From: Dokdonella_A sp040005635
Lineage (GTDB): Bacteria > Pseudomonadota > Gammaproteobacteria > Xanthomonadales > Rhodanobacteraceae
Reading direction: 5' to 3'
Length of the DNA stretch: 64,000 nucleotides
Assembly: GCA_040005635.1 (NCBI GenBank)
Contig: JBDTYM010000002.1
Coordinates: 1 to 64,000, forward strand
The translations under genes were made by a program, and so were the position numbers. Shown piece by piece: positions 28,101-36,500 of the stretch. The notes under the pieces are model-generated. The model had not been told where the DNA came from. It saw only the letters and a list, made by a program, of their open reading frames with translations, and searched no databases. The number at the start of each line of letters is the position of its first letter. Positions within the stretch are counted from its first letter, which is position 1.

Positions 28101-29180
28101 ATGCTGAGCCCGACCGACCCGCGCTACTCGGTGACCGCTCTCGATGCCGCCGCGATCCCGGCGACGCTGGCGGACGAGATCGCGCTGCTGGCGCGAGATG
28201 CCATCGAGGCGAACGTCTTCTACGAACCGTGGCTGCTGAATCCGGCACTGGAACTGTGGAAGCCGCGCGGGCTGTGCCTGGTCGTCGTCAGGGATGGCAG
28301 CGGCGCCCTGACGGGATTTTTCCCCTTTTACATTCAGCGACATCTACGCGGACTGGTGCGCTCGCTGCGCCTGTGGCGTCACCTCTACTGCTTTCTATGC
28401 ACGCCACTGCTGGCTCGCCGGGCGGCACGCGAGACGCTGGCCGCGCTGGCGGACTGGGTCGAATCGGGGCGCGCACCGGCGAGCATGCTCGAGATGGATT
28501 GGGTCAGCGCAGACGGTCCGTTTGCGGCGCTGCTCGCCGAGGAAATGCGCGCGCGTCCGCGCTGGGTGACGCAATCGGCGATGCGCGAGCGCGCGCTGTT
28601 CAAGCCGAGGAGCAATCCTCAGGTGGGAGTTTCGAGCGACCATCAGAAGAAGTTGCGTCGGCTCGAACGCAAGCTCGGCGAGCTCGGAACATTGCAATAT
28701 CGCGTGCTTGCCGAGGATGATCCGGTACCCGCATGGATCGAGCATTTCCTGCTGCTGGAAGCCAGCGGATGGAAGGGGCGTAGCCAAAGCGCGCTGGCCT
28801 CAGATACCGCGAGCGCCGACTATTTCCGCCGTATCGTCAACGAGGCGGCACGGCTTCGACGCGTGCAGCTGCTGTCGCTCGAACTCGCCGGACGGCCGAT
28901 CGCAATGAAGTGCAATTTCCTTGCAAGCGACGGCGCCTACATCTTCAAAGTGGCCTACGACGAGGAGTACGCGAAGTTTTCGCCCGGCATGTTGCTCGAG
29001 CTGTTCAACTCGCAGTATTTCGTCGACAAGTGTCCCGCCATCGCCTGGGTCGATTCCTGCGCGAATCCGGACAGCGCGCTCTTCAGCCGGCTGTGGACGG
29101 ATCGCAGGAGTCTCGCCCGCCATCGGCTGGCCGGCCGCGGCATGCTCGCCCGCACGTTTGTGAAAAGGTGGAATCACTGA
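28101..29180 (+). CDS. FemAB-like GNAT acyltransferase, copy 1
   Basis: 359 residues from ATG 28101. It has the double-GNAT architecture of the BioF2-like/FemAB group: an N-terminal lobe (FYEPWLLNPALE, TGFFPFYIQRHLRG), a basic linker (SSDHQKKLRRLERKLGEL), then the second lobe with GWKGRSQSALAS, LAGRPIAMKCNFLA and FKVAYDEEYAKFSPGMLLEL, the usual acyl-donor loop. It is a paralogue of the next gene (shared WKG, PIAMK and FK-AYDEEYAK-SPG patterns). FemAB-like enzymes move aminoacyl or acyl groups onto amino acceptors, which fits glycan decoration. The substrate is unknown. Confidence 0.8.
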   Translation: MLSPTDPRYSVTALDAAAIPATLADEIALLARDAIEANVFYEPWLLNPALELWKPRGLCLVVVRDGSGALTGFFPFYIQRHLRGLVRSLRLWRHLYCFLCTPLLARRAARETLAALADWVESGRAPASMLEMDWVSADGPFAALLAEEMRARPRWVTQSAMRERALFKPRSNPQVGVSSDHQKKLRRLERKLGELGTLQYRVLAEDDPVPAWIEHFLLLEASGWKGRSQSALASDTASADYFRRIVNEAARLRRVQLLSLELAGRPIAMKCNFLASDGAYIFKVAYDEEYAKFSPGMLLELFNSQYFVDKCPAIAWVDSCANPDSALFSRLWTDRRSLARHRLAGRGMLARTFVKRWNH

Positions 29181-29243
29181 GCAGTCCGCGTAGACTTTCC
29201 CCACGTCCGGGCGCGAATCGCGACACATGGGGACTGCGCACGA

Positions 29244-30356
29244 ATGCAATCGATTTCCAGCTATGCCGTTTCGACGATCAGCGATCACGCACTTCCGCAG
29301 GCGATCGCGCGCGACATCGACGTCCTTGCCGAAGAAGCCGTCGAGCCGAGCATTTTCGTCGAAGCGTGGATGCTGGCGCCTGCGCTCGAGCACCTGATCG
29401 CCGAGGACGTGGTGATCGCGCTCGTGCGCGACGGCGAGGGGAAACTCGCCGGCTTGTTTCCGTTCGAATCCAGAAACCGCTTCAGTGGATTGCCGATGCG
29501 GGCCATGAGCCTCGTTGCGCATCCGCATGCCTTGCTGTTCACGCCGCTGATCTCCAAGCATCGAACCGACGACGTCATCGGCGCGTTCCTCGACTGGGTC
29601 GCCGCGGGCAGCGCGCCCGCCGGCATCGTGGACTTGCGCAATATCACGGTGGACGGACCCTTCGCCCAATCGCTCGAGCGAGCCTTGCGCGGCCGTCGCG
29701 GCTGGAGCCGGCATGTCGAGACGCGCGAACGCGCGCTGTTCAAGCCGCGCGACAATCCCGAGGCCGGCGTCTCCGGCAAGCATCGCAAGGAATTGCGCAG
29801 GCTCGAACGCCGGCTGGCCGACAGCGGCAAGCTGACCTATCGCACCTTCGAGGCGGGCGAACCGGTGCAGCCATGGATCGACCAGTTCCTGGCGCTCGAA
29901 GTGCGCGGATGGAAAGGCCAGGAAGGTGGTCGCGCGTTCGATCGCGATGAGGGCGGCCGGATCTTCTTCGACCGCATCATTCACGCTGGCGCCGCGCGCG
30001 GCAGGATCCAGATGTTCTCGATGCTGCTCGACGACGTGCCGATCGCGATGAAGATCAATTTCCTGCTCGGCGACGGCGGCTACGCGTTCAAGATCGCCTA
30101 CGACGAGGAGTATGCGAAATACTCGCCAGGCGTACTGCTCGAGGTGTTCTTCATGACGCATATCGTCGAACAATGTCCCGCCGTGGCCTGGGTCGACTCC
30201 GGCGCGCGATCGGATCACCCGATGATCAACCGATTGTGGACTGACCGGCGTTCGGTCGGCGACCATCTGCTGGCACATGGCAACGTCCTCGCGCGCTTGA
30301 TCGTCCGGCACTGGTGGATCAACCGGGCGCTGCGCAAGTACTTCCAACGAGGCTGA
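29244..30356 (+). CDS. FemAB-like GNAT acyltransferase, copy 2
   Basis: 370 residues, tandem paralogue of the preceding gene with the same order of motifs: IFVEAWMLAPALE, LAGLFPFESRNRF, GKHRKELRRLERRL, GWKGQEGG, PIAMKINFLLGDGGYAFKIAYDEEYAKYSPGVLLEV. The two copies differ enough that they probably act on different acceptors or add successive groups. It is followed after two bases by the cupin gene, so the pair is co-transcribed. No signal peptide is present; it should act in the cytoplasm. Confidence 0.8.
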   Translation: MQSISSYAVSTISDHALPQAIARDIDVLAEEAVEPSIFVEAWMLAPALEHLIAEDVVIALVRDGEGKLAGLFPFESRNRFSGLPMRAMSLVAHPHALLFTPLISKHRTDDVIGAFLDWVAAGSAPAGIVDLRNITVDGPFAQSLERALRGRRGWSRHVETRERALFKPRDNPEAGVSGKHRKELRRLERRLADSGKLTYRTFEAGEPVQPWIDQFLALEVRGWKGQEGGRAFDRDEGGRIFFDRIIHAGAARGRIQMFSMLLDDVPIAMKINFLLGDGGYAFKIAYDEEYAKYSPGVLLEVFFMTHIVEQCPAVAWVDSGARSDHPMINRLWTDRRSVGDHLLAHGNVLARLIVRHWWINRALRKYFQRG

Positions 30357-30358
30357 CC

Positions 30359-31267
30359 ATGCAGACCGCACAGGTTCCTTCCGGCGAACAACGAGGCGCC
30401 CACCCCTGCGGCCCGTGGCTGCATTTCGATGAGACCGAACTTGCCGCCTCGTTCAGCCGCACGCCGTTCGCGTTTCGGCACGACCTGTGCGGACACCCGC
30501 TGTTGCAGTTGCCGCGCATCATCGAGCTTTCGAAGGAGCTTCCAGTCGACTGCGTCGAGTACAACGCCGGCACCTTGGCCTTGAACCAGGACTCGTCGCT
30601 GACGCCGCGCAGCGGGCTTTCCATCGAGGAAACCCTGCGCCGTATCGAGACCTGCAAATCCTGGATGGTGCTGAAGAACGTGCAGGAGAACCCCACTTAT
30701 CGACGCCTCGTCGACGAGTGTCTCGATCAGGTGCAGCCGATCATCGAGCGGACCGATCCGGACATGAACCTGCGCAAAGCGTTCATTTTCGTTTCCTCGC
30801 CCGGCTCGGTAACGCCCTATCACGCGGATTTCGAATACAACTTCCTGCTGCAAGTGCGTGGCGCCAAGTCGATCGCGGTATTCGACGGAGAAGACCGCGA
30901 ACTCCTGAGCGAAGCATCGCGCGAGCGCATCATCTGCGGCGGCCAGCGCAACCTGCCCTATCGCGACGAATTTGTCGCCAAGGCACGCGTGTTCCCTATC
31001 GGCCCGGGCGATGGCGTCCATGTTCCGCTTTCGTCGCCGCATTGGGTGCGCGTCGGCGACGATTTTTCGATTTCCCTCAGCATCACATTCCAGTCACGCC
31101 GCAGTGCCGCCATTCTTGCAGCCCATCGTGTCAACGCGCGCCTGCGCAGACTCGGGCTCACACCGACCGAGGTCGGGCGATCGGCGTCGATGGACGCGTT
31201 GAAATTCACAATCTACCGCGTGGCGCGAAAAGTACTTGACGGCAGCGCGCGACTCGGCAAACAGTAA
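30359..31267 (+). CDS. Cupin-like JmjC-type protein
   Basis: 302 residues. It contains the core of the cupin/JmjC fold: YHADFEYNFLLQVRGAKSI supplies the H-x-D metal pair, and HVPLSSPHWVRVGDDFSISLSITF supplies the distal histidine strand. This is the arrangement of 2-oxoglutarate Fe(II) dioxygenase-like cupins, so a hydroxylation or metal-binding role is likely. The start ATG 30359 lies two bases past the FemAB-like stop. The substrate is unknown; the operon context suggests a carrier-bound or sugar-linked acyl chain. Confidence 0.75.
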   Translation: MQTAQVPSGEQRGAHPCGPWLHFDETELAASFSRTPFAFRHDLCGHPLLQLPRIIELSKELPVDCVEYNAGTLALNQDSSLTPRSGLSIEETLRRIETCKSWMVLKNVQENPTYRRLVDECLDQVQPIIERTDPDMNLRKAFIFVSSPGSVTPYHADFEYNFLLQVRGAKSIAVFDGEDRELLSEASRERIICGGQRNLPYRDEFVAKARVFPIGPGDGVHVPLSSPHWVRVGDDFSISLSITFQSRRSAAILAAHRVNARLRRLGLTPTEVGRSASMDALKFTIYRVARKVLDGSARLGKQ

Positions 31268-31540
31268 GGTGTGCGCGGACTGGGGAGCTCGACGCACGCG
31301 ATCTGTGGCGGACACTGGCGTGTCGACACGAGCGTTGCTGCGGCAGCCATCGGGGTATGGCGTCGCCTGAAACGACGGCGCACGGATCATCCATGAAGCG
31401 AAAACACCCCACGCGGAGCGGCATGACATCCCGCAGCGCGAAGCCCGCCGCAAGGCGCGTCGCCGGCGTTTGGGTTCGACGCCGGCGGCTCGCGGCCGCA
31501 ACGCGACCGCTCGATTTTTTTCTGCAGGAGTGTGGGGGAG

Positions 31541-32731
31541 ATGAGGGTTAGCAAGCCAACGCCGGTCGAGGTGCAGTGGATACCTGCAGACCGGCACCCG
31601 CAACTCGCCGCCGATTGGGCGGACATGGAAGCCCGCGCGGAGACATCCCCCTTCTCGTCATGGGCGTGGGCCTCGACCTGGCTGGGCCATATTCCCGACG
31701 ACTGTCAGCCGCTGGTCTTTCGCGCCACCGACGAGCAGGGTCTGCTCGGTCTCGCCCTGCTCGTGCGTTCGCCGGCACGCGACCTGCGGCGGCGACTGGG
31801 TGGCAGCGTGTTGTATCTGCAGGAGACCGGCGACTCGAACATCGACCGGCTGACGCTCGAATACGGCGGCCTCTTGGCACGCCGCGGCGAGGAAGAGAGT
31901 GCCTATGCGGCGTTCCTCGCGGGGCTGACGAAGATGCGCCACTGGAGATCGCTGCGCATCAGCGCGTCGACGCACACCCAGCACGTGCTGGCGGCGCTGC
32001 CGCGCAGACTGCTCGCCTACTGCGCACAGCGAAGGCCGTCCTATCTGGTCGATCTCGACGCCGTGCGCGCGACGCAGCGCGGCTACATCGACAGCCTGGC
32101 GAGCAGCAACACGCGTCACAAGCTGCGCCGCACCCTGCGCGGATACGGTGCGCACGGAGAAGTGCGCATGGAGGTCGCCGAGCAACCCGAGCAGGCCCTC
32201 GCGTACCTGGATGAACTCACCCACCTGCACGAGAAGTACTGGGAAAGCAAGGGACGCAAGGGTTCGTTCGGTGATCGTTTCTTCCGCGACTTCCACCGCG
32301 ATTTCATCGGCAAGCATGCGGCGACAGGATTGGCGCAGCTGTCATGCATTCGCGCGGGCGAACTCGTTGTCGGCTATTGCTATCACCTGGTATGGAAGAA
32401 CCGCGTCTACTACTACAACAGCGGCCTCAACTACGGAGCGCTGCAGCGGCACGACCAACCCGGCTACCTTGCCCACCTGGCCGCGATCGAGAACTATCTC
32501 GCGCAAGGACGGGCGTCGTACGATTTTCTGGCGGGAGAATCGAATTACAAGCGCGCGCTCAGCACGCACGCCAATACGATGGACTGGATCGTGATCAAGC
32601 CGCGCGGCTGGCAGCTCGCAGCGGACCACGCGCTGGCGCTGCTCGGCGCACGCAAGCGCTCGGTGCAGGCGCTGACGCTGCCCGGCAACGTCGACTGGTT
32701 TGCTGCGAAGAACGACGACATCGACGCCTGA
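31541..32731 (+). CDS. FemAB-like GNAT acyltransferase, copy 3
   Basis: 396 residues. The second-lobe signatures are the clearest of the three: RHKLRRTLRGYG, LHEKYWESKGRKGSF, LVVGYCYHLVWKNRVYYYNSGLNY and DFLAGESNYKRALS, the last being the usual motif of the GNAT family with FemAB-type proteins in exopolysaccharide loci. ATG 31541 follows an AGGAG site ten bases upstream, while GTG 31532 is too close to it. A 273-base gap precedes the gene, so it may have its own promoter. Predicted acyl-CoA- or aminoacyl-dependent transferase. Confidence 0.8.
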   Translation: MRVSKPTPVEVQWIPADRHPQLAADWADMEARAETSPFSSWAWASTWLGHIPDDCQPLVFRATDEQGLLGLALLVRSPARDLRRRLGGSVLYLQETGDSNIDRLTLEYGGLLARRGEEESAYAAFLAGLTKMRHWRSLRISASTHTQHVLAALPRRLLAYCAQRRPSYLVDLDAVRATQRGYIDSLASSNTRHKLRRTLRGYGAHGEVRMEVAEQPEQALAYLDELTHLHEKYWESKGRKGSFGDRFFRDFHRDFIGKHAATGLAQLSCIRAGELVVGYCYHLVWKNRVYYYNSGLNYGALQRHDQPGYLAHLAAIENYLAQGRASYDFLAGESNYKRALSTHANTMDWIVIKPRGWQLAADHALALLGARKRSVQALTLPGNVDWFAAKNDDIDA

Positions 32732-32779
32732 CGGGCGCGTGCTCCGCGCCGAACGCCGGAATCGACTGCCGCGCCTGCG

Positions 32780-34348
32780 TCAGGAATCCTCAGCCTCGAA
32801 CGCGCGTCCTTCGGCTTCCGCCTGCAGCGCCGCACGCCGGATCTTGCCGGTATTCGTTTTCGGCAAGGCGTCGCGGAACTCGACCGTCCGCGGCACCATG
32901 AAATCCTCCAGATGAGCGGCGCAATGCGCCATCACATCGCGCGGACTCAGCTGCGCGCCTTCGGCCAGCACCAGGATCGCCTTCAGCGACATACCGAGGA
33001 TCGGATCCGGCATGCCGACGATCGCCGCCTCGCGGATTCCCGGCAGCGCATACAGCACGTTCTCGATTTCCTTTGGACTGACTTTTTCGCCGCGCGACTT
33101 CAGGATGTCGTCCTTGCGTCCGACAAAATAGAAATAGCCTTCATCGTCCATGCGGAACAGATCGCCCGTGTGCAACACCCGCTCCCACGGATAGCGCCCC
33201 TGCTTGAGCACGCGCGCGGTCGCTTCATCATTGCGCCAGTAACCCTGCATGACGTGTCCACCGCGTACGACGAGTTCACCGACGACGTTCGGGCCGAGCC
33301 GCTGGCCGGCGTCGTCGGCGACCCACACCTCGGTGCCCGGAATTGCGATGCCGACGCTGGTCGGGCGATGCGCCAGTTGCTCCGGCGGCAGATAAGTGCA
33401 GCGCTTGGATTCGGTCATCCCGTACATCGAATAGACCCGTGCCTGCGGAAACATCTCCTGCAGCTTCGCGATATGTGCCGGCGGCAGCGCCGCGGCGGTG
33501 TTGGTCAGATAGCGCACGCTGGCGGCCCAGGTCGGGTCGAAATTCTTCAGCTGCACGATCAGCGCAGCCATCGTCGGCACCAGCGGAAATCCGCTGACGC
33601 GCTCGGCCGCCAGCATCGGCAGGATCTTCTGCGGAAACACGAACGACTTGCCGAGCAGCAGCGTCGAGCCCATCTTGACGCACATCAGCAGCTGATAAAG
33701 CCCGTAGTCGAACGCCAGCGGCAACACGCTCAGCACGATGTCGTCTTCGCTGTTGCGCAGATACGTGGTGATCGACGTCGCCGCATGCACCATGTTCTGG
33801 TGCGTCATCATCACGCCCTTCGGCTGTCCGGTTGACCCCGAGGTATAGACCAACATGGCGAGGTCGATGTCGATGCCGGGCGAATGGTTCTGCAGTCGCG
33901 CCGGCGCCGCGCTGAGGAAGCCGGCGTAATCGAGCGTGCCGCTGTCGCCGGCGCTGCCGCCGACCACGACGATCCGCCGCACGCTGGGTGCCTGTAGTGC
34001 GGCGACACGTGCGGTCTCGAGCAGGCTCGCCTGCGTGACGAGTACGGTCGCCTCGCAGTTGTTCAACACATAGGCGAGCTTGTCGGCCTTGGTGGTCGGA
34101 TTGATGACGCTAAAGATGCCGCCTGCGCGCAAGGTGCCGAAGATGCCGGCCGCGGTCTCGAAACGGTTGTCGAGGAACAGGACGCAGCGGTCGCCATTCT
34201 CGAAGCCGGCGTGATGGACCAGCGCTGCGGCGAAGCGATCGGCCGCCGCGTCGAACTCGGCATAGGTCGTGCGGCCTTCTTCGTGCACGATCGCCGCACG
34301 TTCGCCGTGCCTGCGTGCGCTCTCGCGCAGTAATTCCTCGTAGCGCAT
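32780..34348 (-). CDS. AMP-forming acyl-CoA/acyl-carrier ligase
   Basis: 522 residues, ANL superfamily. The P-loop is MLVYTSGSTGQPKGVMM at about residues 165-181, then YSMYGMTESKRCTYLPPE (adenylate motif), LHTGDLFRMDDEGYFYFVGRKDDILKSRGEKVSPKEIE and the C-terminal catalytic lysine in LPKTNTGKIRRAAL. All are intact. It activates a carboxylic acid as acyl-AMP and loads it onto CoA or the ACP encoded immediately upstream, with which it overlaps (TAATG). This resembles the acyl ligase/ACP pairs of exosortase-A-type glycan loci. ATG 34348 is chosen from that overlap. Confidence 0.9.
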   Translation of the reverse strand: MRYEELLRESARRHGERAAIVHEEGRTTYAEFDAAADRFAAALVHHAGFENGDRCVLFLDNRFETAAGIFGTLRAGGIFSVINPTTKADKLAYVLNNCEATVLVTQASLLETARVAALQAPSVRRIVVVGGSAGDSGTLDYAGFLSAAPARLQNHSPGIDIDLAMLVYTSGSTGQPKGVMMTHQNMVHAATSITTYLRNSEDDIVLSVLPLAFDYGLYQLLMCVKMGSTLLLGKSFVFPQKILPMLAAERVSGFPLVPTMAALIVQLKNFDPTWAASVRYLTNTAAALPPAHIAKLQEMFPQARVYSMYGMTESKRCTYLPPEQLAHRPTSVGIAIPGTEVWVADDAGQRLGPNVVGELVVRGGHVMQGYWRNDEATARVLKQGRYPWERVLHTGDLFRMDDEGYFYFVGRKDDILKSRGEKVSPKEIENVLYALPGIREAAIVGMPDPILGMSLKAILVLAEGAQLSPRDVMAHCAAHLEDFMVPRTVEFRDALPKTNTGKIRRAALQAEAEGRAFEAEDS

Positions 34349-34608
34349 TACTTTCCCTCGGAAGCCGAATTCGATTTGCGCTCGATGAAACGGACGATGC
34401 GCTCGATGCTGTCGAGATTTTCGGGAACGACGTCCTCGTCGGCGACGACGATTTCGAACTCCTGCTCGATCCATGTGACCAGGGTCAGCACGCCGATCGA
34501 ATCGATGATGCCCGATTCCAGCAGACTCTTGTCCGCCGGCACGTCGGCCGAGGAGACCGGAAAATTCTCGCGAACGAAGGTCCGCACGCGCGCTTCGATT
34601 GATTCCAT
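34348..34608 (-). CDS. Acyl carrier protein (second of two related ACPs)
   Basis: 86 residues from ATG 34608, preceded by GGATC. The 4'-phosphopantetheine serine is Ser37 in SGIIDSIGVLTLV. It is related to the ACP at 25611-25877 (shared ENFP/ENLL, SLLE, GVL, PEN-DSIE and IVRFIE patterns). The partner acyl ligase starts in its stop codon. Loading by that ligase is the natural inference; the cargo is unknown. Confidence 0.9.
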   Translation of the reverse strand: MESIEARVRTFVRENFPVSSADVPADKSLLESGIIDSIGVLTLVTWIEQEFEIVVADEDVVPENLDSIERIVRFIERKSNSASEGK

Positions 34609-34645
34609 GTCGATCCAATACCCGGGGTTGATCAGGAGGGGCGTG

Positions 34646-35647
34646 TCAGTCTGACGGGAGCGGCTGCGCGAGGGCGGATGCAAGATAGGGAACGCCTCCG
34701 GTGTGCCAGAAGACGATCCGGTCGTTGCGATCGATGCGGCCGTCCCTCGACATCGCGCACAGCGCAGCCAGTGCTTTTCCAGTATACACGGGCTCCATCA
34801 GCAGCCCTTCGGTGCGCGCCGCCAGTGCGATGGCTTCGTCCGCTTCGACCGTGCGCGTGCCGTAACCGCCGCCGATCGCGCTATCGTCCACGTCCAGGCG
34901 TGCGAGCAGGCGGACGATCTCGTCCCCTTCCGGATCCGCGCCGGTCGCGCTGGCGAGCAGACGCGTGACGATCGTGCGCAGCTCACTGCTCTGACGATCG
35001 GCACTCACCGCAAGCAGGCGTGCATTCTGAAAGTGACGATCGAGTCCGAGCAGGAAGCCGGCCGAGGTGGCGCCCGAGCCGGCTGCCGTCACGATCAGCG
35101 TCCGCCGCGGCGAGGCCGGCAAACCCTGCGCGGCCAGCTCGCCGATCGCCTGCGCATAAGCGGCGAGATCTTCCGGGCTCGCCGCAGGAATCACCACGGC
35201 GCGTTTTCCCGCGGCGGCGAGCTCGCGGATGCGTCCGCGGATGGCCGCATTCAGCGACCAGTGTGTCGCGTTGGCCAGCGCATGAATGCGCGCGCCGAAG
35301 AAGCGCGCGAAGTGTGCCGCGGGCGCATCCTCAGCAGCGTCGATGAATACTTCACAGGCATATCCACTGACCGCTGCAAGTGCCGCGATGATGCGCACCT
35401 GATTCGACATCGCGCCGCCGCTGAACAGGAACGTGTCGGCGCCGGTAGCGCGCAATCGTTCGATCAGGCCGGCGAGTTTTCTGCACTTGGTGCCTCCGCC
35501 TGCAAAGCCGATAAGGTCATCGCGCTTCACCCATAGTTCGGTGACCCCGAGGCTCGCGGCCAACTGTCGCGCCGGATGCAGTGGAGAAGGCGGCTGTGTG
35601 CCGAAATTCAGGCTGGAAAGATCGGCATCCACGGCCACGCCCGTCAT
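34646..35647 (-). CDS. ACC deaminase / D-cysteine desulfhydrase-like PLP enzyme
   Basis: 333 residues, fold type II PLP enzyme. The Schiff-base lysine is Lys54 in FAGGGTKCRKLAGL, the counterpart of GNKTRKL in ACC deaminases. The phosphate-binding loop is TAAGSGATSAGF and the C-terminal WHTGG holds the cofactor N1 partner. It should deaminate or desulfhydrate a small amino acid. Its place inside an ACP/ligase operon is unusual: it could make the keto acid or acyl precursor for the ACP. Its start overlaps the upstream acyltransferase stop (ATGA). Confidence 0.82.
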   Translation of the reverse strand: MTGVAVDADLSSLNFGTQPPSPLHPARQLAASLGVTELWVKRDDLIGFAGGGTKCRKLAGLIERLRATGADTFLFSGGAMSNQVRIIAALAAVSGYACEVFIDAAEDAPAAHFARFFGARIHALANATHWSLNAAIRGRIRELAAAGKRAVVIPAASPEDLAAYAQAIGELAAQGLPASPRRTLIVTAAGSGATSAGFLLGLDRHFQNARLLAVSADRQSSELRTIVTRLLASATGADPEGDEIVRLLARLDVDDSAIGGGYGTRTVEADEAIALAARTEGLLMEPVYTGKALAALCAMSRDGRIDRNDRIVFWHTGGVPYLASALAQPLPSD

Positions 35648-36279
35648 GCGGCTTCGGGAGCCTTCAGATTGCCGACGCGCCGCGCCGGATTGCCGGCGAC
35701 CACCGTATATGGCGCGACTACGCCCGATACGACCGAGCGTGCCGCGATGATGCTGCCCTCGCCGATTTCTGTTCCCGGCAGGACCAGCACACCGCCGCCG
35801 ATCCAGACGTTGTCATGGATGATGATCGCCTTGACGTCCTCTTCGCCGGGTGGGGCACCCGCCTTGCGCAGCTCCGGGTCGCTCGCATGGCCGCCCGAAT
35901 CGCGGAACGAAACCCCGCCGGCGATGCGCACATGCGATCCGATACGAATCTCGCGACCGACGACGAAGCTGGTTCCGTGACCGACGCCGGTGTAGTTGCC
36001 GAGGCTGAGGCGAGGCCGCTCGACGAATCGCGCGCCGAAGGCCACGCTGATCTTGCCGTCGATGTGCACATGGTCGCCGAGGATGATCTCGCCACGCCCC
36101 TGGATCCACGGCACGAAGACGCCGGCGGTGACGCCGCGCCCGTAGCGCGTGCAGTAAGCCTTCAGCAGCGGCTCGGCGATGAAGATCCGGCGCACGAAGA
36201 AGATGATCGAGCGCAGCGCCAGGAACAGGTAAAGCATCGGCACGACGATGATCCGCGGTGCCGGTAGCGTGAAATTCAC
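35644..36279 (-). CDS. Left-handed beta-helix acyltransferase (hexapeptide repeat)
   Basis: About 211 residues. Repeated hexapeptides appear as ILGDHVHIDGKI, LGNYTGVGHGTSFV, GREIRIGSHVRIAGGV, DNVWIGGGVLVLPGTEIGEGSIIAARSVVSG and TVVAGNPARRV, the last being the standard C-terminal cap of LacA/NeuD/WbbJ-type acetyltransferases. It O- or N-acetylates a sugar using acetyl-CoA, probably on a nucleotide-sugar or the lipid-linked unit. The start is uncertain: GTG 36279 is the conservative choice, with the short ATG 36237 and upstream TTG codons as alternatives. Confidence 0.8.
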   Translation of the reverse strand: MNFTLPAPRIIVVPMLYLFLALRSIIFFVRRIFIAEPLLKAYCTRYGRGVTAGVFVPWIQGRGEIILGDHVHIDGKISVAFGARFVERPRLSLGNYTGVGHGTSFVVGREIRIGSHVRIAGGVSFRDSGGHASDPELRKAGAPPGEEDVKAIIIHDNVWIGGGVLVLPGTEIGEGSIIAARSVVSGVVAPYTVVAGNPARRVGNLKAPEAA

Positions 36280-36500
36280 GAAGCTCTTGCGTGCGGCGCG
36301 CAAACCCGCAGCGAGAGGATGAGGAGAACGCGCGACCCAATACCGGAATGACAAGGACAAATCTCCGCAACCGGGCCAGGCGTCCGGATGACGATTGCGA
36401 GGAGATTGAAGGGCTCCTCCCCAGCCATAGCCATTGATTATGGAATGAAGGGCGATTGTGCACCAGCGCGCCGATGCGGCAGCGCCCCCGCTTCGCCGTC

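Noticed and set aside
28800..30371. Minus-strand open frame of 523 residues across the FemAB-like genes
   Set aside because: It crosses two genes with motif support on the plus strand and has no conserved motif or ribosome-binding site.
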